47,063 nt of DNA, from NCBI GenBank assembly GCA_002084705.1, contig NBLX01000001.1, positions 1-47,063 of the forward strand, read 5' to 3'. Numbering within the stretch: position 1 is the stretch's first letter; each line of letters starts with the position of its first letter. The position numbers were made by a program, and so were the translations under genes. Positions 9,007-19,515 of this stretch are shown here, piece by piece. The notes under the pieces were generated by a model. The model was not told where the DNA came from, did not search any database, and saw only the letters and a list, made by a program, of their open reading frames with translations. This DNA is from Desulfobacteraceae bacterium 4572_35.1 (lineage in GTDB: Bacteria; Desulfobacterota; Desulfuromonadia; Desulfuromonadales; Desulfuromonadaceae).

Positions 9007-10416
9007 ATGCGGCGAACAAAAATAGTGTGTACAGTTGGACCGGTATCGGCTTCAGAACCGATCTTGAATCAGATGCTCAGCGCTGGAATGGATGTGGCGC
9101 GACTTAATTTTTCCCATGGTGACCATGCTTCTCATGGTAAATTGATTAAGGTTATTCGCGAATTAGCCCAGCGTGCAGGTAAGCCAGTGGCGATTTTGCA
9201 GGATTTATGCGGACCTAAAATTCGCCTGGGTATTCTCCCTGAGGAGGGGATCAGGTTGGTGCCCGGTGAGGTGGTGACACTGTGTGCCCTGGCACAAGTG
9301 CCACCTGAAGCGATACCGGTTGACTGCCCGATTCTGCATGAGGATGTTCGTGTGGGTGATGCCATCATGTTGGCAGATGGCTTGATGGAGTTGTGTGTTG
9401 ATGCGATCGAAGATGGCTTGGTGAAGTGTAGGGTGATCACCGGTGGTATTGCCTATTCGCGAAAGGGGGTCAATCTTCCAGCGAGTAACTTGAGTATTCC
9501 AGCTTTTACCGAAAAGGATAGAGCTGATCTGCTGTTTGGTCTGGAGCAGGGGGTGGATATTGTTGCGCTCTCTTTTGTGCGCAGCGCTGCCGACTTGATG
9601 CAGATACGTACTATGCTGGATGGTGCTGTATCGCGTCCCAAATTGATAGCGAAGATAGAGAAGCCACAAGCTATAGATAATATAGATGAGATTCTTGATT
9701 TGGTGGATGGGATTATGATTGCTCGCGGAGATCTCGGAGTTGAGATGCCGCTGGAGCGGGTGCCGGTGTTGCAGAAGCAGTTGATTAAGCAGGCTCGATT
9801 AAGGGGGCGCAGTGTTATAACTGCCACCCAAATGTTGTCAAGTATGGTTGCCAGTCCTCGTCCGACTCGTGCTGAAGCAACGGATGTGGCAAATGCTATT
9901 TATGATGGTACCGATGCGTTGATGTTGTCCGATGAAACCGCATCCGGTAAATATCCGGTGGTTGCAACCGAGGTTTTAAATCGAATCGCAATTGCTACTG
10001 AACCTCATGTCGGTAATGAACAGGAGATGAGTCAAGAGCTATATTCAAGTACGCCGTCCATATCGTGGGCAGTGGGTAGAGCTGCGGGGTGGTTGGCTAA
10101 TGATCTTGACGCTGGGGCAATTCTTGCTTATACGCAGTCTGGTTTTACTGCTGGTTGTGTCGCCCGTTTTCGTCCTGGTTGTCCTATAGTAGCCATGACT
10201 CCAGATGAACAGAGTTGTCGACAAATGAATTTGTTGTGGGGGGTGGTGCCGGTATTGATCGATGCGTGCAGCAGTATCGACGAGATGTTTGCTCTGGCGC
10301 GCCAGGAGGTGCAACGGCGTAAGCTGGTGGCTGCCGGGGAACGTATAATTGTAACGGCGGGAGCACCGTTGTGGCAGCCTGGTTCGACAAATTTGTTAAA
10401 GGTTATTCAGCTATGA
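9007..10416 (+). CDS. pyk: Pyruvate kinase
   Basis: MRRTKIVCTVGP, GMDVARLNFSHG, AKIEKPQAIDNIDEI, GIMIARGDLGVEMP, TATQMLSSM; 'aaggagaat' RBS upstream of ATG 9007. Confidence 0.97.
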   Translation: MRRTKIVCTVGPVSASEPILNQMLSAGMDVARLNFSHGDHASHGKLIKVIRELAQRAGKPVAILQDLCGPKIRLGILPEEGIRLVPGEVVTLCALAQVPPEAIPVDCPILHEDVRVGDAIMLADGLMELCVDAIEDGLVKCRVITGGIAYSRKGVNLPASNLSIPAFTEKDRADLLFGLEQGVDIVALSFVRSAADLMQIRTMLDGAVSRPKLIAKIEKPQAIDNIDEILDLVDGIMIARGDLGVEMPLERVPVLQKQLIKQARLRGRSVITATQMLSSMVASPRPTRAEATDVANAIYDGTDALMLSDETASGKYPVVATEVLNRIAIATEPHVGNEQEMSQELYSSTPSISWAVGRAAGWLANDLDAGAILAYTQSGFTAGCVARFRPGCPIVAMTPDEQSCRQMNLLWGVVPVLIDACSSIDEMFALARQEVQRRKLVAAGERIIVTAGAPLWQPGSTNLLKVIQL

Positions 10417-10459
10417 CAAATGGGTTCTATCCGTAAACATGGAAATTGGGGGAAACAAT

Positions 10460-11023
10460 ATGCAGACAGAGCGCCGAGAAGTGTTATTACACGCATTGCA
10501 GGATGACAATGTGAAGGTGCGCCGTGCTGCGGCAGCAGCACTGGAGGCAATTGACAGCCGCTACAGTTTAAGCGTTATTCGGGAGAAGCTGGCTGCGGAT
10601 GATCGTCAGCAGCGTGTGGCTGCGGTGTATGCTTTGCGTTTATTGGATAGTAGTGAAAGTGTAGATCTGTTGCTGGGGCTGCTGAACGATTCTGATGAGG
10701 ACGTGCGTGCGGTTGCGGTACAGGTGCTGGGGGAAAAGCGCTTACCCCAAGCTCTGCCCGCGTTATTGCAAGCACTTAAGGATCCAGTTGTTGCCGTTGC
10801 CGTTTATGCGGCGCTAGCTCTTGGTGGATACCGAGATGTGCGCATTATCCCATATCTGGAGGTGGTTTGTCGTCATGAAAGAAGTGAGCTAACGTGCGCA
10901 GCGTTGGCTGCTTTGGGGGTTATGGGCTTTGCGCAGGTTGAAGCGTTGTTGTGTGAATACGCTAGAGATCAGCGTCCAGATGTTCGTATTGCCGCATTGA
11001 CAGCATTGGGGAATCTACACTGA
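10460..11023 (+). CDS. HEAT-repeat protein
   Basis: Multiple 'VRRAAAAALEAI', 'VRAVAVQVLGE', 'VRIAALTALGNL' HEAT/PBS-lyase-type repeats. Confidence 0.85.
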   Translation: MQTERREVLLHALQDDNVKVRRAAAAALEAIDSRYSLSVIREKLAADDRQQRVAAVYALRLLDSSESVDLLLGLLNDSDEDVRAVAVQVLGEKRLPQALPALLQALKDPVVAVAVYAALALGGYRDVRIIPYLEVVCRHERSELTCAALAALGVMGFAQVEALLCEYARDQRPDVRIAALTALGNLH

Positions 11024-11040
11024 AGGAGCCTCAGCCTGGT

Positions 11041-12399
11041 TTATTGCAGGAGCTTCTGTTCGGTACTGCTGGTAAGAGTTTTTCTGATATCGATGTTGTG
11101 GATCAGTGGATCCACTTCGCCAACTATATTTTTACTGCTGTTGTCCAGTTCTATTTCGTACTGGTTGTCCACCTGGTTGCCATAACCGTCTTTTATAATG
11201 CGTACCGTACTGTTTTCTATGTTTAGGTTATCCATGTTGACCACTAAGCCTATTTCATTGTTGAACAGACGCACCACACTTCCTACGGGGAAAGTTCCTA
11301 GTGTTTGTTGCAAAGCATGAAAATAACGTGGATGTAGTTGTGTCCCTGAAAGGTTGCTCATTATGGTGATGGCATCACGGGGGGTGTTGGGGTGTCGGTA
11401 AGGGCGTGTGGTGGTGATGGCATCGTAGGTGTCGGCAACAGTGGCGATATCTACAAGTTCTGAATCTATAAAATCCTGTTTAGGTGCAGGGTAGCCGCAG
11501 CGGTCATAGTGGTGGTGGTGACCTAGAATAATGGAAATCATCTTAGGATGGATATTGTCCATTTCCTGCGCAATCTGTGCTCCAAACTCCGGATGTTGTT
11601 TGATCTTCTGATATTCCTGTGGTGACAACCTGCCAGGTTTTTTAATTATTGCTGGGTTTATTTTCAGTTTTCCAAGGTCGTGAAGGAGACTGCCAACGCC
11701 CAAAATATGGAGATCATCGTCGCTGAGTTGGCAAGCTCGTCCGATAGCCAGAGCGATAACTGACACATTTACCGAGTGGGTGAAGGTGTAGTCGTCGTAG
11801 TCTTTAATCCTGCTCAGTGCCAATAGTGCATAAGGGTTTTTTATGGTCTGGCGCACCATTTTAGCTATGGCAGGAAATATTTCGTTGGATGGTGGCACCA
11901 AGCCGGTGTTGATGAAGTGCCCAACTTTTTCGATGGCGTGGATGGCTTCATCGTAGGTAGCTCGTGCCCCAGTTCTTCCCTTATCGCTATCCTCTTTGCG
12001 GCTCATGTAGTGGATGTTGTTAATATTGTGATGTTCTAATGTCTGGTTGAAATTATCACCGTTAAGGTTGCCCTGAGAAAGTAATGCGGTAAAACGTTGT
12101 AGCTCTTCTAGTTGTAGTTTGCAGGAAATTATAAAACCTCTGATTTTGTGACGTATTAACAGCTTGGCAATAGCTGTTGCGGCAGGATTGTCTTCCTGAC
12201 ATAGATGTTTATTTATAAACAAGGCTTGTTCAATTATGCCGATGTTGATGTCTTGTTCCTTTTGCCACACTGACTGTAATGATTCCCATAGGGAGGTGTG
12301 CAGAGCTACGTTGGCTGGATGCTTGTGCGGGTAGAGTGCTAAACCGTTAAGGGCGGCAGAAAATGTGAGGAGAAGGTGATTGAGTGAATTGTCAGGCAT
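11041..12399 (-). CDS. HD-GYP domain protein (putative c-di-GMP phosphodiesterase)
   Basis: SLLHDLGKLKI, PEFGAQIAQEM, GHHHHYDRCGYP, VDIATVADTYDAITTTRPYR motifs; likely start MPDNSLNHLLL at 12399. Confidence 0.9.
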   Translation of the reverse strand: MPDNSLNHLLLTFSAALNGLALYPHKHPANVALHTSLWESLQSVWQKEQDINIGIIEQALFINKHLCQEDNPAATAIAKLLIRHKIRGFIISCKLQLEELQRFTALLSQGNLNGDNFNQTLEHHNINNIHYMSRKEDSDKGRTGARATYDEAIHAIEKVGHFINTGLVPPSNEIFPAIAKMVRQTIKNPYALLALSRIKDYDDYTFTHSVNVSVIALAIGRACQLSDDDLHILGVGSLLHDLGKLKINPAIIKKPGRLSPQEYQKIKQHPEFGAQIAQEMDNIHPKMISIILGHHHHYDRCGYPAPKQDFIDSELVDIATVADTYDAITTTRPYRHPNTPRDAITIMSNLSGTQLHPRYFHALQQTLGTFPVGSVVRLFNNEIGLVVNMDNLNIENSTVRIIKDGYGNQVDNQYEIELDNSSKNIVGEVDPLIHNIDIRKTLTSSTEQKLLQ

Positions 12400-13975
12400 C
12401 GCTTGATTCTCCGCGCAGGCGTAGCGCATGTCGGGCAGCTGTGGCCAATGTGCGCTGATGCCCTTTGCTGGCGCGCTGTAAAGCTTTGAGGCTGGCTTCA
12501 TCTTTGAAGTGGCTCAGAGCTGTAGCGGCCTGGCAGCGGATTTCGTTGTATTCGTTGCGTTTTATGATCTTTGTTTTTTGTAACAGGTGCAGCAGTGTTG
12601 GAATTGCCTTGGGATCGCCAATTTCGCCCAAAGCAACTATGGCGACCTTAATTAGCCCTTTTTTGTTCAGGGTTGGATCAAACTGCGTCGCAATATGTAT
12701 CAACGGTTGAACTGCTATCGGATCGCCAAGAGCACCGAGGGCTAAAATTATTTGCAACGGGAAATTACCAGTATCTGTATTTAGTTGGTGAATAAGTGCT
12801 TGGCTGGACTCTGTACTTTTAATCCGTGCCAAGGCACGAATTGCCTCATTTACAACGCGCGCATCCTGATGTTGAAGCTGTTTTACAAAAATGGGTATGA
12901 GTTGTTTATCTCGGCTCTCTGCAAGGATGGCGATGGCGTTGCGTACCACAAACCAGCGCTCATCCCCCAAACTGTCAATTAAGGGTGAGAATGCTTTTTC
13001 TCCCTGATTTATGAGTAGTTGATTGATGAATTTACGCAGTTTGTGGTTGAGCTCGATGGCAAGACGGTCGATAAGGAAGTTAATAATGTTATTGTCCAAC
13101 TCGCTAATAATGCGTCGAGAGGTCGCCTGCTTGCTGGTGTTTATCGTTTCGTCGATGAGGAGGTTAACTGTTTCTCTGGTGCTCAGAGAACGCAGAGCTT
13201 GTTTTAATACTGTGATGTAACGTTTATCTAGCGATGTATTCTGAAGCCAGAGATCGATTTGCTGGAATGCTGGCAGTGTTTGTTGCGGGATGTTGCCTTG
13301 TAGGGTCAGACGCATATTGCGGGTGAGATGTCCCAGCAGTTTCAGGAATTGATTCTCTTTCTCTGGGACGGGGTTGTGGAGAATTGCATCCAACCGCTGT
13401 AGCAATGATTTTATAGAGTCTGTTTGTTCTTTGATCTGAAGAACGTCTGTGGTGGCGTTGAGAGATCCGATGGAGTTGTCCGAGGCGAAATTTACCTCTG
13501 ATGTTTGCTGAAACTCCAGATTTTGTTTGCGGTTGATAGCTGCAGTCAAATTCATTTCGTTAACGGCAATGGTGGAGATTAGCTGCCGATCGAGCAGAGT
13601 GGTGATGCCCCCTTGAGCAACTATGGTTGCTGGTTCGTTGCTGACAAGCCGTGCAAAATCGAGCAAATGATGACCGCGCAGGTCGTCAAAAACTGTTAGC
13701 ACCTTAATTTTATGATAAAAAAACCGTTGAGCTAAAGCCTCGGGAAGGGGGTTTTTAGTTTTTACAGGGTGGGTGTCTATTAAAAAACCGTGACGCGATA
13801 CACTTAGAACCAAGGGTTCGTGGCTGGTGGCTGTAACTGCATTGAATAGCTGTATTGCTTGTTTAATGGCACCGTTCAATGAAGGATGGCCGTCTGGATA
13901 ATAACAGGTTGCTTTTAGTAGTTTAGCCATGCCTATTAGGGCATTTTCTACTTTTTTTTCGTTTGTGTCATCCAT
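12392..13975 (-). CDS. HEAT-repeat protein with an N-terminal domain resembling that of the adjacent HD-GYP protein
   Basis: C-terminal HEAT repeats (DERWFVVRNAIAILAE, DARVVNEAIRALARI, IGDPKAIPTLLHLL); overlaps the HD-GYP start. Confidence 0.85.
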   Translation of the reverse strand: MDDTNEKKVENALIGMAKLLKATCYYPDGHPSLNGAIKQAIQLFNAVTATSHEPLVLSVSRHGFLIDTHPVKTKNPLPEALAQRFFYHKIKVLTVFDDLRGHHLLDFARLVSNEPATIVAQGGITTLLDRQLISTIAVNEMNLTAAINRKQNLEFQQTSEVNFASDNSIGSLNATTDVLQIKEQTDSIKSLLQRLDAILHNPVPEKENQFLKLLGHLTRNMRLTLQGNIPQQTLPAFQQIDLWLQNTSLDKRYITVLKQALRSLSTRETVNLLIDETINTSKQATSRRIISELDNNIINFLIDRLAIELNHKLRKFINQLLINQGEKAFSPLIDSLGDERWFVVRNAIAILAESRDKQLIPIFVKQLQHQDARVVNEAIRALARIKSTESSQALIHQLNTDTGNFPLQIILALGALGDPIAVQPLIHIATQFDPTLNKKGLIKVAIVALGEIGDPKAIPTLLHLLQKTKIIKRNEYNEIRCQAATALSHFKDEASLKALQRASKGHQRTLATAARHALRLRGESSDA

Positions 13976-14021
13976 GACCACCCCTCCGGGATGTGATTAA
14001 AACAAGTTGGTGCGTTAGTTG

Positions 14022-15311
14022 TTAAATCGCCAGACTGGCGAAAGCCTGAGCTGCTGCGTCAATGGTTTGATCCAAGTCGTCTTTAGAGTGGGCGATGCTC
14101 ATAAAACCTGCCTCAAATTGCGATGGCGCAATATTTATTCCTGCTTCAAGCATGGAGCGGAAGTAGCGGCTGAACGCTTCAGTATCGCTGGTTAGGGCAT
14201 CATTAAAGTTGTTTACCGGGCCAGAGCACAGATAGGTACAGAACATGCCGCCGACACGTTGTAGGCAGGTGCTTACGCCGGCACTAGTTGCTGCCTGACG
14301 CAATCCAGCTTCGAGGTAAGCGCTTTTCTCTTCAATCTGTTGATAGAAACCATCTTCTTGTAGCAGCTTCAAGGTGGCAATGCCGGCGCTCATGGCTAGA
14401 GGGTTGCCTGACAGGGTTCCAGCTTGATAGATCCCACCTTCAGGTGAAAGTTGTTCCATGAGCTCACGCTTGCCGCCAAAGGCACCGACGGGCAAACCGC
14501 CGCCAATGATTTTGCCCAGACATACTAAATCGCCACGGACGTTAAAGCGTTCCTGAGCGCCACCGTAGGCAACGCGGAACCCAGTCATCACTTCGTCAAT
14601 GATAAGGACAATCCCTTCGGTGTCGCATAGTTCACGCAACCCGGGTAAAAATCCTGCGACAGGGGGTACGCAGCCCATGTTGCCAGCGATTGCCTCGAGA
14701 ATGATGCAGGCGATCTCCCCCTTGTTTACGGCTACTATCTGTTTCACCTCTTCAAGGTTGTTGTAGGTAGCGGTCAAGGTGTATTTGGCGCAATCGGCGG
14801 GAATGCCAGGAGATGTGGGTACGCCAAAGGTCGCGGCACCACTGCCGGCTTTCACCAGTAGGGAATCGGCATGACCGTGGTAGCAACCATCGAATTTAAG
14901 GATTTTGTCGCGACCAGTACAGCCACGGGCAAGGCGGATGGCGCTCATGGTGGCTTCGGTGCCTGATGACACCATGCGAACTTGTTCGATGTTTGGATAT
15001 GCCTCACATACCATGTTGGCGAGTTCAACCTCTTTGTAGGTTGGTGCGCCAAATGAAGCGCCATTGGTAGCTGCCTGTTGAATCGCCTCAACTACCTTAG
15101 GGTGACAGTGACCAAGGATCATTGGTCCCCATGAGCCAACGTAGTCGATATATGCGTGACCGTCGGCATCGTAAATTTTGGAGCCAGTAGCCCGTTCGAT
15201 AAATAAGGGGTTGCAACCGACAGATTTAAAAGCTCGTACCGGGCTGTTTACCCCCCCAGGTATTATTTGTTTAGCTTGAGTGAAATATTTTGCTGATTTA
15301 ATGTGTTTCAT
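14022..15311 (-). CDS. hemL: Glutamate-1-semialdehyde 2,1-aminomutase
   Basis: [101 protein letters not shown]. Confidence 0.97.
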   Translation of the reverse strand: MKHIKSAKYFTQAKQIIPGGVNSPVRAFKSVGCNPLFIERATGSKIYDADGHAYIDYVGSWGPMILGHCHPKVVEAIQQAATNGASFGAPTYKEVELANMVCEAYPNIEQVRMVSSGTEATMSAIRLARGCTGRDKILKFDGCYHGHADSLLVKAGSGAATFGVPTSPGIPADCAKYTLTATYNNLEEVKQIVAVNKGEIACIILEAIAGNMGCVPPVAGFLPGLRELCDTEGIVLIIDEVMTGFRVAYGGAQERFNVRGDLVCLGKIIGGGLPVGAFGGKRELMEQLSPEGGIYQAGTLSGNPLAMSAGIATLKLLQEDGFYQQIEEKSAYLEAGLRQAATSAGVSTCLQRVGGMFCTYLCSGPVNNFNDALTSDTEAFSRYFRSMLEAGINIAPSQFEAGFMSIAHSKDDLDQTIDAAAQAFASLAI

Positions 15312-15505
15312 GGTTCTCCCTTGAGCGGCCCCCATGAGCAGCTATTGCTATTTGTGTTTGTAAATTGATATAATTTGTATCCATTAAAGTTTTTAGTATA
15401 TTCGTGAGAAGAATTATTGAAAATAGCATGATCTGATAGTGGTGTCAAGGCGTGCTAATTTAGGTAACAGGTTGTTTTTAAAGGAGTATTGGTGGTGGAG
15501 CTGTT

Positions 15506-16099
15506 ATGATTTTAGGTGTTACTGGTGGTATCGCTTCGGGAAAAAGCACTGTGGCTGAAATGCTGCATGACCTTGGAGCTGTGGTGGTGAGTGCCGACCA
15601 GTTGGCGCGTGAGCTTGTGGTGCCCGGCAGTCAGTTGTTGGATGTGTTGCGGCAGCGTTTTGGGGCGCAAATTATTGCTGCGGATGGCGCTCTTGATCGT
15701 GCCCGTTTGGGAGATTCTGTCTTTGCTGATTCGGCTGCTCGTCACGACCTGGATGGGATAATGCACCCAGCTATAGCGGAATTATCGCAACGGCGTCTCA
15801 AGGAGGCTGTACAGCAGTCCAGTGGTGGTTTGGTGGTGTATGAAGCGCCTCTGTTGTATGAAGCTGGAGCCAGTGGACGGGTTGACAAGGTGTTGGCGGT
15901 TATTGTTGCGGATGCGGTTCAACTGCAGCGTCTGTGCCAACGCGATAATTGCGATATTGATGCAGCACGGCAGAGAGTTGCGGCGCACATGCCTCAGAGT
16001 GAAAAGGCTCGTCGTGCCGATTATGTTATAGATAATTCCGCAGGTGTTGAACATTTGCGACAGCAGGTAGCGGCACTGTATCGGCAGCTTGTGACTTGA
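15506..16099 (+). CDS. coaE: Dephospho-CoA kinase
   Basis: MILGVTGGIASGKSTVAEML, VVSADQLAREL, VYEAPLLYEAG, ADYVIDNS. Confidence 0.95.
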   Translation: MILGVTGGIASGKSTVAEMLHDLGAVVVSADQLARELVVPGSQLLDVLRQRFGAQIIAADGALDRARLGDSVFADSAARHDLDGIMHPAIAELSQRRLKEAVQQSSGGLVVYEAPLLYEAGASGRVDKVLAVIVADAVQLQRLCQRDNCDIDAARQRVAAHMPQSEKARRADYVIDNSAGVEHLRQQVAALYRQLVT

Positions 16100-16108
16100 A
16101 GATAAAAC

Positions 16109-16146
16109 AACAAAGCGCAGACAGCTATTGCTGTCTGCGCTTTGTT
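16109..16146. terminator. Bidirectional terminator-like hairpin between coaE and the IclR-family gene
   Basis: Perfect 17-bp stem AACAAAGCGCAGACAGC-TATT-GCTGTCTGCGCTTTGTT. Confidence 0.85.
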
Positions 16147-16165
16147 AGTGATCTGTTTTGGCAGG

Positions 16166-16948
16166 TTACTGACGATAACCCAAGCGTGTTGACAAGGTTG
16201 CGGCAGCCTCCATCACCAGTGGAACCAGTTCCTCGTCGATGCGCTCGTCGGTAAATCGCATGGATGGACCTGAAAGGCTGATGGCGCCGACAATGCGGCG
16301 GGTATAATCGTATATTGGAGCGGCAATACAACGTACTCCTGGATCCATCTCTTCATTGTCGATGGCGTATCCCAGTTTGGCAACTTGGATCAATTCGGTT
16401 TTCAGCTTGTCTATGCTGTTGATAGTGTTTGCTGTATAGCTCTTCAATTCTTTATTTAATAGTGCCTCAAGTTCCTCTTCGGACAGGTGGGATAAGTGTA
16501 CCTTTCCGGCTGCGGTGCAATAGGCTGGTAAACGTGATCCAACTCGTGAAACAACACGTACGGTCATGTCCGTTTCAGCAACATCCAGATAAACGACACT
16601 ATCTTCTTTGAAAATAGCGACATAGGCAGTTTCGTTGCATTGTTCTACTAGCTGCTCCAAAGTTAATTTTGCCTGGCGTAATAATCCCATTTGCTTGATG
16701 AACGTTTGTCCAAGTTCCAGTGATTTTAGCCCAAGACGATAGTTTTCTGTGGCCTTGTTTTGCTCTATATACCCGCGGGATTCAAGGGTGGCTAGAAGGC
16801 GAAACACATTGTTTTTGTGTAGTTTTAACCGCTTGCTCAACTCGGTTACGCCAAGTTCATCAATGTCGTCATGAAACTGCTCTAGCAGGTCAAGCGCATG
16901 GGAAACGGCTTGTATGATATATTCTGATTTATCTTTTTTTGTTGGCAT
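16166..16948 (-). CDS. IclR-family transcriptional regulator
   Basis: N-terminal wHTH (HALDLLEQF...LSKRLKLHKNNVFRLLATLESRGYI) plus IclR effector domain (YCTAAGKVHLS, GYAIDNEEMDPGVRCIAAPI, GAISLSGPS). Confidence 0.93.
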   Translation of the reverse strand: MPTKKDKSEYIIQAVSHALDLLEQFHDDIDELGVTELSKRLKLHKNNVFRLLATLESRGYIEQNKATENYRLGLKSLELGQTFIKQMGLLRQAKLTLEQLVEQCNETAYVAIFKEDSVVYLDVAETDMTVRVVSRVGSRLPAYCTAAGKVHLSHLSEEELEALLNKELKSYTANTINSIDKLKTELIQVAKLGYAIDNEEMDPGVRCIAAPIYDYTRRIVGAISLSGPSMRFTDERIDEELVPLVMEAAATLSTRLGYRQ

Positions 16949-17344
16949 TGTTGTTCCCCATTTAACGTTAAAAACAACCTAGATGTTGTTGAAAAAACAG
17001 ACAAACGAAAGCCTGTCTACAAAATTATGTTCTGTGTGTCAAGCTTATACGGACAAAAACCAAATAAAAGACTGCTGTATTTATCTGCTTAATCTTTATC
17101 CTGCTGGTTAAAGCCATTCTTTTGTGAAATCGAAATCGCGAAAAGACAATTTCAAATACCTTTTTATAAAATATAGAATGTTGTTTTAAAGTTGTCAAGA
17201 GAAGAGGTGGTAAATAATTTATAATTATTCTGATTGGGGAAAAATGTTCGATTTATCAGATAGATATGAATTTGGTGAAAATATAACACTTGAAGTATGT
17301 GGTTAATCTAAATGCTGAACAATGGCAATGGTTGCCGAGTGGCT

Positions 17345-18559
17345 TTATCCTTTGTCCGAAGCCGTGGTGCTTTTTATCACCTCATTGAGCACGGTTGTGG
17401 CAAAACTGCCGGTGGGCAAGGCGAAGCTCAGATGCAAGGTGTTGTGTTGCTGTCGACAGTTTGTCTGTTTTAGTGGAACCCGCAATGGTCGCCGTTCACC
17501 GCTTAATTTTAATCCGGGGAGTTGGTTGAATGACTTGTCGTTCAGCTTCTCTTTCTCTAGAAGGGCTTGTTCTATAATCCCCGTTTGACCGTTGGCGTAC
17601 ATCACTTTATGACCGGGTAGCATGCCGCTGGGGCTTATCTCAAGGCGGTCTGCTCTTGGTTGTTCAGCCTCCGAATCCTCAACACGAAAGCAGGCTCCTT
17701 TGTTGTGGATATAGGCGATATCGCCGGGCCAAAGGATGTCGATGGAGTCGAGGCGCATCTGTACCTGTCGATCAAATAGATGGGATTGGTACGCGCTTAA
17801 ATATAGGCGCAGAAGTTTGCGCGGTAATGTTAGCACTGCCTGACGGTGGTCTTTGCCTTTTAACAGTGCGTGGAGCAGTCGTCGTTCATCGCGAAATCTA
17901 CCCGGGAGTGTCGCTAGTGCCTCATCAATGTTTCCATTGCAATAAGCCGTTGCCGCCTGCTGCCAGCGTTGATTGCTGATCTTTTCCGGATTGCCGATGA
18001 TCAATTGTGCCGCTTCAGAAAACTCTCCACCTACGATTGCTTTACCGACTAGATGATTGCTGCCTAACACGCCATAGCGCTGGCTGCCAAAAAAGTTTGG
18101 CACACCTGTGTGCTCCAGAATATTCAGAATATCCAGAGCGCGTTGTTCGGCATCTTCAACAACTTCATGAATTGCAATGTGGAAGCGATTGCCATGTAGA
18201 TGTCCAAGGCGCAGTTTGTTAGTGTGGTAGTTGCTATCTAAAATGGTGATGTTCTCAATGTCGAGCTTGGCTATTTTCCTCTTGTCAACAGGGGGCAGAG
18301 ATATGGTCTGACGACTTATTGCCTGGGCATCTTTCAAACCTGCGTAGCCGATCTCCTGCTCACGGATTCCAAGGGCTGTCGCTATCCGCTGCATCATGGC
18401 AAAAGTACTCATCCCTTTTTTTTCTACGCGCAGATACAGATGTTCACCATGACCACATGGTGCGTATGCGGGAATCTCCTCAACGATAAAATCTTCAGGG
18501 TTGTCCTTGATGGTGCCGCCGACCCCAGCGAACGCAGTGGTCAGGTATGGGTAATTCAT
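17345..18559 (-). CDS. truD: tRNA pseudouridine(13) synthase
   Basis: DFIVEEIPAY, YAGLKDAQAISRQTISLP, GVPNFFGSQRYG, YLSAYQSHLFD. Confidence 0.93.
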   Translation of the reverse strand: MNYPYLTTAFAGVGGTIKDNPEDFIVEEIPAYAPCGHGEHLYLRVEKKGMSTFAMMQRIATALGIREQEIGYAGLKDAQAISRQTISLPPVDKRKIAKLDIENITILDSNYHTNKLRLGHLHGNRFHIAIHEVVEDAEQRALDILNILEHTGVPNFFGSQRYGVLGSNHLVGKAIVGGEFSEAAQLIIGNPEKISNQRWQQAATAYCNGNIDEALATLPGRFRDERRLLHALLKGKDHRQAVLTLPRKLLRLYLSAYQSHLFDRQVQMRLDSIDILWPGDIAYIHNKGACFRVEDSEAEQPRADRLEISPSGMLPGHKVMYANGQTGIIEQALLEKEKLNDKSFNQLPGLKLSGERRPLRVPLKQTNCRQQHNTLHLSFALPTGSFATTVLNEVIKSTTASDKG

Positions 18560-19254
18560 TTTACCTCCAGGGTGTGGCGGTTGCGAAATCCCATTGTCGT
18601 TGCCGGTAACATGTGTGCATGCAGTGTGAACTGGGCATCTCTGCGGTGGTGCTGAAAATAGACAGGCAGTCCTTGTTTGGCAAAGCGGCGCATGTATTTT
18701 GACTGAGGATAATCGTTAAGCTGGTTTGTGTAGCAGCAATCAAGCTGATTTGTGTAGCCGTCTAGGGTGGATAGTGTCTCAGCTACCTGTTGTGCGTAAT
18801 TTTCCACGTCGGTTACAAAGTACAGATCTCCCTGAGGCTTGAGATAGTATAACATTTGGGTCAGAAAAGTGTGGCTGACCAAGCGTCGAGAGCGATGGCG
18901 TTTTTTTGGCCAGGGATCGGGGCAGTTGATGTAGATGGCGCTGAGCATGTCGGCATGACCAAATTGGCTGAGCAGATAGCGTGCCTCCATCCGCATGACT
19001 CGTACATTGGTCAATGCGCTGGTGTCAATGCGGCGACATGTTTTGTAGCAGCCTTTGTTGTAGATATCTATGGCAATAAAGTTTATGTGTGGTTGTTGGG
19101 CAGCGCGTTGGATGATGAAATCACCAATGCCGCAACCAATTTCCAGTGCCAGTGGTTGTTGTGTGGGAAACAGCAGGGCCAGGTTTTGCTGTGTAGGCAA
19201 TTTCCAGGCATCAATAAATGTTGGAGAAGTTATCTCTATTTTGCGTTGTGTCAT
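18556..19254 (-). CDS. trmB: tRNA (guanine-N7-)-methyltransferase
   Basis: LALEIGCGIGDFI, NCPDPWPKKRHRSRRLV, LYFVTDVENYA; ATGA-type overlap with truD. Confidence 0.93.
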   Translation of the reverse strand: MTQRKIEITSPTFIDAWKLPTQQNLALLFPTQQPLALEIGCGIGDFIIQRAAQQPHINFIAIDIYNKGCYKTCRRIDTSALTNVRVMRMEARYLLSQFGHADMLSAIYINCPDPWPKKRHRSRRLVSHTFLTQMLYYLKPQGDLYFVTDVENYAQQVAETLSTLDGYTNQLDCCYTNQLNDYPQSKYMRRFAKQGLPVYFQHHRRDAQFTLHAHMLPATTMGFRNRHTLEVK

Positions 19255-19515
19255 AGTTTAAGTTCAGTTGGTCTGGGGTAAAGATTAAAATTGTTGGCAA
19301 CAATTACCACAACCTGTGGCGAAAGGCAATTTGTTCAGGTGATATGTGGATATTCTGCCTTCGTGAAAAATAGCGGTTGTTGGTGGCAGTTAATGGCGAA
19401 AAATCTTGAATTAACTACCATGCCTAGTTATTCTGTGCAGTTGCTATTGCCGTGGTGGTTGTAAATTTATACTTAAAGATTGTCAAGTTTGTGTTGAATT
19501 TAAAATATAAAGGAG

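Noticed and set aside
9132-10390. Minus-strand ORFs opposite pyk (9132-9440, 9205-9669, 9453-9827, 10045-10314, 10184-10390)
   Set aside because: They are shadow ORFs opposite a clear full-length pyruvate kinase gene.
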